Source of the DNA: Polaribacter sp. Hel_I_88
Lineage (GTDB): Bacteria > Bacteroidota > Bacteroidia > Flavobacteriales > Flavobacteriaceae
NCBI RefSeq assembly: GCF_000687935.1
Contig: NZ_JHZZ01000001.1
Coordinates: 2,316,001-2,380,000 of the forward strand
Length of the DNA stretch: 64,000 bases
Direction: 5' to 3'
Notes under the pieces: model-generated
The model's database searches: none
The model's input: the letters and a program-made list of their open reading frames with translations, nothing else
What the model was told of the DNA's origin: nothing
Made by a program: the position numbers and the translations under genes
In this document: in pieces, positions 42,755-51,502 of the stretch
Layout: the number at the start of each line of letters is the position of its first letter
Numbering within the stretch: position 1 is the first letter of the stretch

Positions 42755-43438
42755 TTATATTTTAAAACTTACAATTCCGCAATCAAGTTCAAAGATTTGT
42801 CCTGAAATTGATGCTGCTTTTTCAGAAATTAAAAAAGTAGCCATGTCAGCAACTTCATTAGGTTGTAAGTATTTTTTAAGAGGATGACGTTCTGAAATAT
42901 TTTCTATCATTCTGTCATTTCTTAATAATTTTGATGCTAATTCTGTATCTGTAACAGTAGGTGCAATTGCATTCACACGAATTGTTGGTGCTAATTCTGC
43001 ACCTAAAGATTTTGTTAAACCTTCTACAGCAGATTTTGCTGCAGCAACACTTGCATGAAAAGGCATACCTAATTTTGCAGCAACTGTGCTAAATAATAAA
43101 ATAGAAGGTTTACTTCCGTTTTTAAGTGAAGGTAAAAAATGTTGTATTGCTTTTACAGCACCAATTACATTAATTTCGAAGTCTTCTCTAAATTCCTCTA
43201 ATTTTAATCTTGCAATTGGTTTCAGGTTGATGCTTCCTGGACAATAAATAAGACTATCTATTGCTTCAATTTTAGGTAAATCATCAGTAAGTATGTCTAA
43301 AGAATAGTGCGTAAAATTGTTATGAGGAGACAAAGTATCTGTTCTACTAATGTTAATTACTTCGTTATCATCGATTAAAGATTCAATGATTGCTTTACCA
43401 ATTCCTTTACTTCCTCCTATTACTACTATTTTTTTCAT
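42755..43438 (-). CDS. SDR family oxidoreductase
   Basis: This 227-residue short-chain dehydrogenase has VIGGSKGIGKAIIE (TGxxxGIG-type) at the N-terminus and YCPGSINLKPI for NNAG. A catalytic Ser is in LFSTVAAKLGM, but the usual Tyr-x3-Lys appears as HASVAAAKSAVEG, so His or Phe stands where Tyr is expected. That makes the chemistry uncertain. The same SDR is a regular neighbour of photolyases. Confidence 0.85.
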   Translation of the reverse strand: MKKIVVIGGSKGIGKAIIESLIDDNEVINISRTDTLSPHNNFTHYSLDILTDDLPKIEAIDSLIYCPGSINLKPIARLKLEEFREDFEINVIGAVKAIQHFLPSLKNGSKPSILLFSTVAAKLGMPFHASVAAAKSAVEGLTKSLGAELAPTIRVNAIAPTVTDTELASKLLRNDRMIENISERHPLKKYLQPNEVADMATFLISEKAASISGQIFELDCGIVSFKI

Positions 43439-43440
43439 AT

Positions 43441-43656
43441 TTATCGTCTTCCTTTCAAACGCTTTTCAATTTTTTGCTTTACAGCTGTTAAGCGTTTCAT
43501 TTGATCCATAATTTCTGGATCTTTTTCTGATTTGTATACTTCGTTTAATTCTAAGATAAGTGCTTTTACTTCTCTTGAAGCTAAAATTCTATCACTTGTT
43601 GTTTTGAATGAGAATTTTCTGTGTTCAAATTCTTCCGCTCTTTCTAATAAATTCAT
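43441..43656 (-). CDS. Small helical protein, paralog A
   Basis: This 71-residue helical protein contains TTSDRILASREVKALILELNEVYK and KRLTAVKQKIEKRLKG. It is about 50-60% identical by eye to the next upstream gene (43731-43955), so the pair is a tandem duplication. No function is known. It ends 2 bp before the SDR gene. Confidence 0.65.
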   Translation of the reverse strand: MNLLERAEEFEHRKFSFKTTSDRILASREVKALILELNEVYKSEKDPEIMDQMKRLTAVKQKIEKRLKGRR

Positions 43657-43730
43657 TCTTTATTTCTCTATTTTTTCTAATTTTCGAATATAATTATAAA
43701 AGTTAAATAAGCAAGAGAAATCTGGATTTA

Positions 43731-43955
43731 TTATGCAGTTAATGGTTTTCCCTTTAAACGCTTCTCAATTCGTTGTTTTATAACGGTTAAACGCTTCATG
43801 ATGTCCATGATTTTTTTGTCTTTCGTTTTTTTATAAACTTCATTTAAGCTTAAAATCAATTCTTTTGCTTCTCTAGCAGCCATAATTCGATCGCTAGTTG
43901 TTGGGAATCTCATTTTTCTTGTTTCAAATTCTAAGGCGTGGTTTATAAGTTCCAT
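43731..43955 (-). CDS. Small helical protein, paralog B
   Basis: This 74-residue relative of the 43441-43656 protein contains TTSDRIMAAREAKELILSLNEVYK and MKRLTVIKQRIEKRLKG. It is highly basic at the C-terminus. A nucleic-acid or protein-binding role is possible but not shown. Confidence 0.65.
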   Translation of the reverse strand: MELINHALEFETRKMRFPTTSDRIMAAREAKELILSLNEVYKKTKDKKIMDIMKRLTVIKQRIEKRLKGKPLTA

Positions 43956-44009
43956 AATCTGTATTTTTAACTATTCTACCTTCTTCTTTTTTCGATAATT
44001 TTTATGAAA

Positions 44010-44285
44010 TTATCTTTTTGATATTGAGTTGTTTGAAATTGATTTTTGTCGAGTACATTTAAATCTTCCTTTTTCGAAAGTTCTTAACTTTTCATGCTTT
44101 GTTTTTCTTCCTTGCACTCTAGCTCTCCACATTCTAAAACTACTAGCTTTCATTTCTCTTCGCATCAAATCAATTACTTCTTGCTCTTTTAAGCCGAATT
44201 GAAATTGAATTGCTTCAAAAGTAGTTCTGTCTTCCCAAGCCATTTCTATAACTCTATCAATAGCAATTGCATCTAGTTTTTCCAT
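44010..44285 (-). CDS. TIGR03643/DUF2805 family protein
   Basis: This 91-residue protein has the TIGR03643 core: IDRVIEMAWEDRTTFEAIQFQFGL, VIDLMRREMKASSFRMWRARV and GRKTKHEKLR. The first part looks like a helix-turn-helix. The family is a regular neighbour of photolyases and DUF2256 genes in marine bacteria. The last ~20 residues (RFKCTRQKSISNNSISKR) are an extra basic tail. Confidence 0.85.
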   Translation of the reverse strand: MEKLDAIAIDRVIEMAWEDRTTFEAIQFQFGLKEQEVIDLMRREMKASSFRMWRARVQGRKTKHEKLRTFEKGRFKCTRQKSISNNSISKR

Positions 44286-44292
44286 AAATATT

Positions 44293-44727
44293 TTATTTTA
44301 CAGCATCGTAAAAAGAATAATTTTCATCACTCTTAATTTTTAAATCTAATAATCTGTCCAAAAACTTCTTGTTTTCTTTTAAAAGTCTATTGCTTTTAAA
44401 TCTAACAAAATTTCCTTGAGCATGAATACTGTAGTTATTTGTGTTGTATATATGTAATTGATAAAAAGGAATTGCCCAGCTATAGTTTTTTAGCCCTTTT
44501 GTAATGTGTACTAATATTCCTTTTTTTCTAATTTCTATGTTTCCATAATTAATATCAGAAACACTGTTTAAAATATTTTTAAAGCGTACACTTACATCTT
44601 CAACAACCATTCTTTTAGAGCCAACACCCTTCATTTTTATAGATTCTATAAACGAATAAGAGTCGCCAACCAAATCTTTGATTGCAGCTTTTGCTTCTTT
44701 GTCTGTATGTGTTGTATTAAATATCAC
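44293..44727 (-). CDS. Hypothetical protein of the photolyase cluster
   Basis: This protein of about 145 residues has no recognised family. It shows mixed alpha/beta character (IEIRKKGILVHITKGLKNYSWAIPFYQLHIY). The start is set at the GTG at 44727, because the longer TTG start overlaps the TATCTTTG -7 box at 44732-44739. With that start the mRNA would be almost leaderless. It is the first gene of the downstream half of the cluster. Confidence 0.6.
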   Translation of the reverse strand: MIFNTTHTDKEAKAAIKDLVGDSYSFIESIKMKGVGSKRMVVEDVSVRFKNILNSVSDINYGNIEIRKKGILVHITKGLKNYSWAIPFYQLHIYNTNNYSIHAQGNFVRFKSNRLLKENKKFLDRLLDLKIKSDENYSFYDAVK

Positions 44728-44731
44728 ATAG

Positions 44732-44784
44732 CAAAGATACAAAAATTACTTTTTGTTTAATGTATTTTAATTAACGGTAAACAG
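44732..44784 (-). promoter_or_regulatory. Promoter with TTGTTTAA-N16-GTAAACA inverted repeat
   Basis: A TATCTTTG -7 box (44732-44739, minus strand) is preceded by plus-strand TTGTTTAA (44753-44760) and GTAAACAG (44777-44784), 16 bases apart. No TTTG stands at the -33 position. The same two half-sites with the same spacing lie before the flavin reductase gene. Confidence 0.6.
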
Positions 44785-44838
44785 AGTATTAACAAATTAT
44801 TATGAGAAGCACTCTTGTTATCAAGTAGAATTAGGTTT

Positions 44839-46326
44839 TTATTCGTTGTTTAACATTCTATTTCTATCAGAAAGAGTGTGCTTTTCTAAAATTCTTTTGG
44901 TTTCCATAATTACCTCAGGATCTTTGCGCATATTGTACAAAATATCGCTGGCTTTTTTTCGAGATATTTTTATATCTACAATTGGTTTTGGGTAATCTAC
45001 ACCTAATTCAAAATTTGCAAATTGCTGATCTAAAGGCGTCATTAAATAAGGTTCATGAATAAAACCAGTTGATAATTTAGCCAGTTCTGGTACCCATTTT
45101 TTAATGAATTTTGCATCTGCATCATGCTCCATACTATTTTTTAATGGACTGTAAATTCTTATGGTATTTGTGCCAGTTTCTGAAGCTTGCATTTGTAGTT
45201 GAGGAAAATGAATTCCTGGCTCAAAATCTAAAAATTGTTGCGATAAATGATGGGTTGCATCTTGCCAGGGTTGCCACAAAATATGTGTAAAAAAGGAAAC
45301 CAACATGGCTCGCATTCTAAAATTTAAATAGCCAGTTTCGTTTAAACAACGCATGCTAGCATCCACCAAAGGAAAACCAGTTTGCCCTTCTTTCCAGGCT
45401 TTTTGATACGTTTCAGAAATACTTTTCTTTAATTTATGATAGCCTTTATTTACGCTTGCTTCTTCCATGGTATGTTCCATTTCAAACTTTTGCACAAAAT
45501 GGGCTTGCCAGCGCAAACGAGAAACAAAAGCACTTAAATCTTTTTTATTGGCTTCAGTTCTATGCTCTAAAGCAGTATGAAATATTTGACGAATGGATAC
45601 ATTTCCCCAAGCAATATAAGGTGATAGTCTACTACAACTTTCTCTTGCTAAAGCTGGTTTAGAAATGTGAGACATGTAATTTTTATGACGCTTTTCGAAA
45701 AAAGTAGCAGCATATTTCCAAGCCATTTCAGTTCCTCCTTTTTGAAAAACACTATTTTGATCCGTTTGTAAATTGGTTACAAAAAAGGCATTTTCTATTT
45801 TTTTTATGGTTTCAATTGATAAAAAATTTTCATTACTTAGTTGATATTCAAAAAGTGGCTGATACATGTAATCGTCCCATTTTTCGAACCAATCTTCTCT
45901 GTTTAGCAAACCTCTTAAAACGCCATTGTTATTGTTTTCCTTCCATTTTATGGAATTGTTTCTGCAATATCTTTTAAAATCTTTGTCTCTTTTATAGGTG
46001 ATTAATAAACCTGTTTCTTGATGCGAAAAAACCGTATCAATTTTATAGTAATTTAAAATTTGATTAAAAGCGGTAACAACTTCAGTAGTTACGCATAAAA
46101 CTTTTGTATCAAACTTTGCTAAATCTTTATTTAAATCTACAATGGATTGTTTTATAAAATCCCAATGACGCTCTGCATAATGTTCATCTTCTAATAACGA
46201 TTTTTCAAAAACATATAAGAATAAAGTACGTTTGCCAGCATTTAAAGCGTTTAAAATTGCTTCATTATCTTGCAAACGCAAATCGCGTTTTAACCAAATT
46301 ATATTTATTTCTTCGTTAATATTCAT
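44839..46326 (-). CDS. Divergent photolyase/cryptochrome-family flavoprotein
   Basis: This 495-residue protein has an N-terminal antenna-like domain (INIIWLKRDLRLQDNEAIL) and a FAD-binding domain with GQTGFPLVDASMRCLNETGYLNFRMRA. The region that is D-x-A-S-N-x-G-N-W-Q-W in repair enzymes is replaced by EPGIHFPQLQMQASETGTN, so the Asn near flavin N5 and a Trp of the electron chain are missing. This points to a photoreceptor-like subclass or a different repair chemistry. Its start overlaps the FeS gene end by 11 bp. Confidence 0.88.
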   Translation of the reverse strand: MNINEEINIIWLKRDLRLQDNEAILNALNAGKRTLFLYVFEKSLLEDEHYAERHWDFIKQSIVDLNKDLAKFDTKVLCVTTEVVTAFNQILNYYKIDTVFSHQETGLLITYKRDKDFKRYCRNNSIKWKENNNNGVLRGLLNREDWFEKWDDYMYQPLFEYQLSNENFLSIETIKKIENAFFVTNLQTDQNSVFQKGGTEMAWKYAATFFEKRHKNYMSHISKPALARESCSRLSPYIAWGNVSIRQIFHTALEHRTEANKKDLSAFVSRLRWQAHFVQKFEMEHTMEEASVNKGYHKLKKSISETYQKAWKEGQTGFPLVDASMRCLNETGYLNFRMRAMLVSFFTHILWQPWQDATHHLSQQFLDFEPGIHFPQLQMQASETGTNTIRIYSPLKNSMEHDADAKFIKKWVPELAKLSTGFIHEPYLMTPLDQQFANFELGVDYPKPIVDIKISRKKASDILYNMRKDPEVIMETKRILEKHTLSDRNRMLNNE

Positions 46327-47848
46327 CTAAATTTTGAATAATATGATTCGCTTTTTCTTTAATCTTACTTCTATCAGATGCTGACATTTTATTTAGTAAA
46401 CTATACATCATTTTCATTCTAAAGTTTGATGATAATTTTTCTTGTTTTTCATCTAAAAAGTTCCAGTACAAGCTGTTAAAAGGACAAGAGTCATCATCGA
46501 ATTTTGTCTTTTTATTGTAGGTACAGCCCTCACAATAATTGCTCATTTTATGAACATAACTTCCACTAGAAACATAGGGTTTTGTGGCTATTTTTCCACC
46601 ATCTGCAAACTGACTCATTCCTCTTGTGTTTGGCAGCTGAACCCACTCAATAGCATCCACATAAATCCCCAAATACCAAGCATCAATTTCATCTGGATGA
46701 ATTTGTGTTAACAGTGCAAAATTTCCTGTAATCATTAGTCTTTGGATGTGATGTGCATAACCATTATCCAAAGAATTATTGATGGCATTTTTAAGACAAT
46801 TCATTTTTGTTTTTCCTGTCCAGAAAAAGTCAGGAAGTTTGTTGTTGTTTTCTAAAAAGTTTTCGTTTTTGTATTCGGGCATCAGCATCCAATACATGCC
46901 TCTCATATATTCTCGCCAACCAATAATTTGTCTGATAAAACCTTCAACTTGACTAATATCAATTTCATCTTTACGATCTCTGTAGGTTTTTAATGTTGCC
47001 TCTATAATTTCTTTTGGAGAAATCATTTTTGTATTCATCGCAAACGATAATTTTGAATGAAATAAATACCAATTATCTGTGTGCATAGCATCTTGAAAAT
47101 CGCCAAAATGAATTAATAAATTTTCACAGAAATAATCCAACTGAACTAAAGCTTGTTTTCTTGATATTGGGTATTCAAAATATCTTGTATTTATTTTTCC
47201 GAGTGATTTTACACTAGCTTTTTCAATTTCATCTAATATTTCAGAAACATCGTTATCGAAGTTTTTTTGAGGAGGAATAAATGTATCGCCTTTCCATTTT
47301 TTACGATTACTAGCATCAAAATTCCATTTTCCACCTTCAGGCTGTGTATCCACCATTAAAATTTGATGTTTTTTACGCATATCTCTGTAAAAATTTTCCA
47401 TCAAAAAAGTTTTTTTGCCTTTAAAAAAAGTTTTTAAATCCTCTCTTTCTGTGTAAAAATGTTCTGTTGAAAACACTTCAGCATCAATCTCAATATTTTT
47501 GCAAAAATCTTTTAATTGTTTGTCTAATCTGAATTCATCTGGAGCTTGATATTCAAATTTATCAATGTTATTTTCTTTTATTATTTGTGATAAATTATCA
47601 GCTAAACTTTGTGTGTTCTTTGCATCATTTAGTTGATAATAAATAACCTTATGATCTTTGGTTGTTAACTCATCAGCAAAATTACGCATCGAAGCAAAAA
47701 AGCCGACTATTTTCTGAATATGATGTGTAACATAATCGGTTTCTTGACGCATTTCAAAAAAACAATAGGTAATATTTTCATCAACTTCATTGTACCAAGA
47801 ATGGTTGTTATTTAATTGATCTCCTAAAAGTAAGCGTAATTTTTTCAT
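46316..47848 (-). CDS. FeS-type bacterial cryptochrome/photolyase (PhrB-like, 6-4 type)
   Basis: This 510-residue protein starts KKLRLLLGDQLNNNHSW, the FeS-BCP antenna domain. Four Cys fit the 4Fe-4S ligands of PhrB: one in KTKMNCLKNAIN, and C-x2-C-x12-C in NYCEGCTYN through DDDSCPFN near the C-terminus. GWREYMRGMYW, HHIQRLMITGNF and DEIDAWYLGIYVDAIEWVQLPN are family motifs. Such enzymes repair 6-4 photoproducts. The start is set at 47848, since the longer frame adds 20 unlike residues. Confidence 0.92.
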   Translation of the reverse strand: MKKLRLLLGDQLNNNHSWYNEVDENITYCFFEMRQETDYVTHHIQKIVGFFASMRNFADELTTKDHKVIYYQLNDAKNTQSLADNLSQIIKENNIDKFEYQAPDEFRLDKQLKDFCKNIEIDAEVFSTEHFYTEREDLKTFFKGKKTFLMENFYRDMRKKHQILMVDTQPEGGKWNFDASNRKKWKGDTFIPPQKNFDNDVSEILDEIEKASVKSLGKINTRYFEYPISRKQALVQLDYFCENLLIHFGDFQDAMHTDNWYLFHSKLSFAMNTKMISPKEIIEATLKTYRDRKDEIDISQVEGFIRQIIGWREYMRGMYWMLMPEYKNENFLENNNKLPDFFWTGKTKMNCLKNAINNSLDNGYAHHIQRLMITGNFALLTQIHPDEIDAWYLGIYVDAIEWVQLPNTRGMSQFADGGKIATKPYVSSGSYVHKMSNYCEGCTYNKKTKFDDDSCPFNSLYWNFLDEKQEKLSSNFRMKMMYSLLNKMSASDRSKIKEKANHIIQNLDEY

Positions 47849-47892
47849 TTTTATATTGTGATAAGGGAATATGCTCCCTTGATGTTTTTTAT

Positions 47893-47966
47893 CCTGTAAG
47901 GTTTTCAAAACTTTGTAGGTATTTATTGAAATTATTTATGCCTATAAGGTCTTTGAGACCTTGTAG
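47893..47966. repeat. Two tandem CCTxxAAGGT palindromes
   Basis: CCTGTAAGGTTTTCAAAAC..GTAGG (47893-47919) and CCTATAAGGTCTTTGAGACC..GTAG (47941-47966) are hairpins of the same type as 21381-21411. They fill the gap between the CRY-DASH and FeS photolyase genes. Confidence 0.6.
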
Positions 47967-47973
47967 AATAACT

Positions 47974-49284
47974 TTAAAATAAGGTTTTATGTAACCAAAT
48001 TTTTCGAAACTTATGATTCGAGTCATAACGATCTGCTTGTAATTGGGTATTAAATTTTCGATCTCTTGGGTCATTACCAACACCAGCAACATACATCCAG
48101 TTTCCATAATTACTATGCACATCATAATCTAACAAAACCGACTCAAAATAGGCAGCTCCAATTCGCCAATCTAACAACAATTCTTTTGCAAAATAAGAAG
48201 CTACATTTTGTCTGCCTCTGTTGCTCATCCAACCCGTTTCTTTTAGCTCAATCATGTTGGCATTAACAAAATCGTCTTTGGTTTCGCCGTTAATCCATTT
48301 TTGAATTGTTTTTTTATCAGTATTCCAATCGTAATTTCTATCTAGAATTCCACCAATTTTAAAGATTTTAGCATCGTATTTTAAAGAAATGTATTTAAAA
48401 TAATCTCTCCAAATCAATTCGAAAATTACCCAATAGGTAGATTGATTTGAACCAAATTCTTGCTCATATTCCCTAATTTTATAATAGATTGTTTTGGCTG
48501 ATAAACTTCCATTTGCCAACCAAGTAGAAAATTTTGTTGAATAATCAATGCCAACTAGCCCATTTCTAGTTTGTTTGTAATAGCCAACTTTTTTGGTTTC
48601 AAAAAAATAATGATTCAATCTTTTTAAAGCTTCAGTTTCTCCTCCTTTAAATGGAAATGCAGAATTTCTGTGCGCTTCAAAATCATCAAAACCCAATTCT
48701 TTTAAATTTGGAATTGATGTTGAATTCTCCACTAAATTATCCGAAGTTAATTTTGAAACCTCACTTTCTGGTAAAATAGCAACATACTTTTCTAGCTTTT
48801 TTCTGAAGCCTGTAAAAACATCAGGAATTTTTTCGAAATTTTTAGAAACCGTTTCTGGGTGATATAAAAACTGATCATAATCTTCCACAAAATTTACTTT
48901 TTCAGAAAGTGTATTTTTAATCAAATTATTCGTTTCAACTTCCTCTTTTGTCCATTCTTTTTGCGTGTAAATGGTATCCACAGAAAATTCATCAACCAAA
49001 AAAGAAATTTTATCTTCTGGTGATTCAAAAAAGGTAAGCAACGTAATATTTAGTTTTGCTAAGTTTTCTTTTAAATCTATAATCGTTTCAAGTAGAAATT
49101 TTGCTCTAAACTTCTCCGTCTTTTTAAATCCGAATTCATCTTCTTGAAAATGTTTTGGATCAAAAAAATAGACAGCAATTACTTTTTTATGATTGTCGAT
49201 TGCTTTTTTTAATGATATATTATCTTGTGTTCGTAAATTATTACGAAACCAAATTAAGCCTATGTTGTTTTGTTTCTCCTGCAT
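47974..49284 (-). CDS. DASH-type cryptochrome
   Basis: This 436-residue flavoprotein of the CRY-DASH group has [17 protein letters not shown] in the antenna domain, [40 protein letters not shown], and [15 protein letters not shown] [45 protein letters not shown] is the CRY-DASH FAD signature. The group repairs dimers in single-stranded DNA and may sense light. Its start overlaps a DUF2256 gene by 25 bp. Confidence 0.93.
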   Translation of the reverse strand: MQEKQNNIGLIWFRNNLRTQDNISLKKAIDNHKKVIAVYFFDPKHFQEDEFGFKKTEKFRAKFLLETIIDLKENLAKLNITLLTFFESPEDKISFLVDEFSVDTIYTQKEWTKEEVETNNLIKNTLSEKVNFVEDYDQFLYHPETVSKNFEKIPDVFTGFRKKLEKYVAILPESEVSKLTSDNLVENSTSIPNLKELGFDDFEAHRNSAFPFKGGETEALKRLNHYFFETKKVGYYKQTRNGLVGIDYSTKFSTWLANGSLSAKTIYYKIREYEQEFGSNQSTYWVIFELIWRDYFKYISLKYDAKIFKIGGILDRNYDWNTDKKTIQKWINGETKDDFVNANMIELKETGWMSNRGRQNVASYFAKELLLDWRIGAAYFESVLLDYDVHSNYGNWMYVAGVGNDPRDRKFNTQLQADRYDSNHKFRKIWLHKTLF

Positions 49285-49397
49285 TTTTCGCTACAATATT
49301 TAACGTCGTTCCAATTCTTTTCCCACTTTTTTCGCCAAGTAAAGGGTCTTTTACAAACTATGCAATCCTTTTCTGGTAAATGTTGTTTTTTGTGCAT
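49260..49397 (-). CDS. DUF2256 small zinc-binding protein
   Basis: This 45-residue protein, [20 protein letters not shown] followed by [20 protein letters not shown], matches DUF2256, with four Cys for one zinc. DUF2256 genes sit beside CRY-DASH genes in many bacteria. Its end overlaps the cryptochrome start by 25 bp in another frame, so translation is probably coupled. Confidence 0.88.
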   Translation of the reverse strand: MHKKQHLPEKDCIVCKRPFTWRKKWEKNWNDVKYCSEKCRRNKTT

Positions 49398-49430
49398 TTT
49401 TAAAGTAAGTGAGTTTTATAACTTCTTTTA

Positions 49431-50855
49431 TTATTTTAATTTATTTACATTGTTGATCATCCCATTAAAAACAAACCAATGAAAAGGCATTACAGAATAC
49501 CAGTACAATCTGCCAGCCAAACCATGAGGTCTAAAAGTTGCAGTTTGATATAAAGTGCCTTCTTTTATTTTAAATTCTAACCAAGCTTCACCAGGCATAA
49601 TCATTTCTGCGTAGAGTAATAATTTTCCTTGTTTTTTATCTGCATAAATTACACGCCAAAAATCTAAAGCATCACCAACATTTAGTTCTGTAGGATGTCT
49701 TCTTCCTCTTCGTAAACCTGCACCACCAAAAAACTGATCCATAAATCCGCGAATTTTCCACAAAAAAGTTCCATAATACCAACCAGTATTTCCACCAATT
49801 GCCCAAATTCTGTCGAGCACAATAGCTCTGTCTTTTACTTTTCTTTTCTTAAAATCTTTAAAGCAACCATATTCAGGTACATTAATAAATTCGTGTAAAA
49901 AACCTTTTAATTTACTACTTACATAAGAATCTTTCCAGCTAGAAATAATACTATTTTGTTCTATTTTTTTAAACGCCAATTCCAATGCTTTTTTGTAAGA
50001 CATTGGCTCAATATCAAGTATTTGGTTGATGTTGCTTTTGTTTCCTATCACTTCAACTCCCATTGAATTTACCAAAGAAGAAGCTAATTTATAAGAAGTA
50101 GAAGTTACAAAGTATAACCAGTAAGAAGACAGTTTTGGCGTCATTACAGGCACAGTTATAATGGTTCTTTTTAATTTTCTGAACTCTGCAAATTGCAGCA
50201 ACATTTCTTTGTAGGTCATAATTTCTGGCCCAAAAATATCGTAAGAAGTATTGAACAATTCTTTTTTAAACAAAGCTTTATGTAAAAAGGCTAAAACATC
50301 TCTAATTCCTAAAGGTTGTGTTTTTGTATTTAACCATTTAGGAGCAATCATAAAGGGTAATTTTTCTACAATATCTCTAATAATTTCAAAGGATGAACTT
50401 CCTGAACCTACAATAATTCCAGCTTTAAAAGTTGTTAAAGCATATTGATTAGAACTCAATGCTTTTTCAACATTTTTTCTTGATAATAAATGTTTAGATA
50501 GCTTTGTGTCATTGGTAATTCCACTTAAATAAATAACTTGTTTTAAGGAGGTGTTTTCTGCATATCTTTTAAAGTTGAATGCACATTTTTCTTCTAAAAC
50601 ATGAAATTCTTTTGCAGAATTAGACATGGAATGAATTAAATAATAGGCAGCTTCTACATCATTTGGAATATTTTTTAAAGAGTCAGCTTTCAAAAAATCA
50701 GCTTCAACTAAAATAATATTTTGTTCTTCTTTAAAGTAACTTTCTGCTCTTTTTACATCTCTAACAGGACAAACAACTACATGACCATCATTAATTAATA
50801 ACGGAATTAGCCTTTTGCCAATATAACCTGTTGCTCCTGTTACAAGAATTTTCAT
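49431..50855 (-). CDS. DUF2867-type SDR (NAD(P)-binding epimerase-like) protein
   Basis: This 474-residue protein has the Rossmann motif ILVTGATGYIGKRLIPLL and an extended-SDR/NmrA-like part (AAYYLIHSM, QVIYLSGIT). The C-terminal ~150 residues form the DUF2867 domain (WAIGGNTGWYYGTFLWKIRGFMDQF ... GRRHPTELNVGDALDFWRVI ... FRPHGLAGRLYWY). The reaction is not known. It follows the flavin reductase by 2 bp, in the first part of the light cluster. Confidence 0.85.
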   Translation of the reverse strand: MKILVTGATGYIGKRLIPLLINDGHVVVCPVRDVKRAESYFKEEQNIILVEADFLKADSLKNIPNDVEAAYYLIHSMSNSAKEFHVLEEKCAFNFKRYAENTSLKQVIYLSGITNDTKLSKHLLSRKNVEKALSSNQYALTTFKAGIIVGSGSSSFEIIRDIVEKLPFMIAPKWLNTKTQPLGIRDVLAFLHKALFKKELFNTSYDIFGPEIMTYKEMLLQFAEFRKLKRTIITVPVMTPKLSSYWLYFVTSTSYKLASSLVNSMGVEVIGNKSNINQILDIEPMSYKKALELAFKKIEQNSIISSWKDSYVSSKLKGFLHEFINVPEYGCFKDFKKRKVKDRAIVLDRIWAIGGNTGWYYGTFLWKIRGFMDQFFGGAGLRRGRRHPTELNVGDALDFWRVIYADKKQGKLLLYAEMIMPGEAWLEFKIKEGTLYQTATFRPHGLAGRLYWYSVMPFHWFVFNGMINNVNKLK

Positions 50856-50857
50856 AT

Positions 50858-51484
50858 TTATTTTTTTGTTGCTTTTGGTCTTTGATAGGTTAATTGTTGT
50901 TTGAATTTAGGAATTGCATACGTATCTAAACCATTAATGGTGGCAACATTTCCTTTAGATAAATTTATTAATCCATCATTTTCTAGCAATTCGTCTTTTA
51001 TATATAATTCCTCAATTTGAGCTACTACTAATAGTACATCGTTTGAAGGTACATAAATTTCCTCAATAAATTTCATGCTCATTTGTACTGGTGCATTTTT
51101 TACGAAAGGAGCTTTAAAATTTCCTTTAAATTCAGCTTCAAAATCGGTCATATCAAATTCAGAAACATCCTCTGGATATTTTGCAGAAGTGTGGTGTGCG
51201 TCTTCAATAACTTCTTCCCAAATATGATTGATGGTAAAATAGCCTAAATCTTTTAAGTTTTTATGCGTATTTCTTGGAACTGTGGTTGGTCTTAAAATAA
51301 AACCTAAGGTTGGTGGATTAGAACCCAAATGTGTTACTGAACTAAAAACGGCAACATTGGTAATACCTTCTGTTGAAATTGTCCCTAATAAATTGGCAGA
51401 CTTAAAGCCTGAACAACTGTTTATTAAATTAATTCGATAAATTTTATCGAGGTTATGAATGTCTTGTTGATTAAAAAATTGCAT
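50858..51484 (-). CDS. Flavin reductase family protein (FMN-binding split barrel)
   Basis: This 208-residue protein has NVAVFSSVTHLGSNPPTLGFILRP and NTHKNLKDLGYFTINHI, the flavin-reductase-like split-barrel pattern. It may supply reduced flavin or act on an unknown substrate. It is the first gene of the minus-strand light cluster, with a TATCTTTG -7 box at 51508-51515 and the inverted repeat upstream. Confidence 0.88.
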   Translation of the reverse strand: MQFFNQQDIHNLDKIYRINLINSCSGFKSANLLGTISTEGITNVAVFSSVTHLGSNPPTLGFILRPTTVPRNTHKNLKDLGYFTINHIWEEVIEDAHHTSAKYPEDVSEFDMTDFEAEFKGNFKAPFVKNAPVQMSMKFIEEIYVPSNDVLLVVAQIEELYIKDELLENDGLINLSKGNVATINGLDTYAIPKFKQQLTYQRPKATKK

Positions 51485-51502
51485 GTTTTTATTTTAGCTG
51501 AT

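Noticed and set aside
47889..48125. Minus-strand 78-codon frame between CRY-DASH and the FeS photolyase
   Set aside because: It overlaps the conserved CRY-DASH C-terminus in another frame and runs through the two palindromic repeats; no sensible protein pattern.
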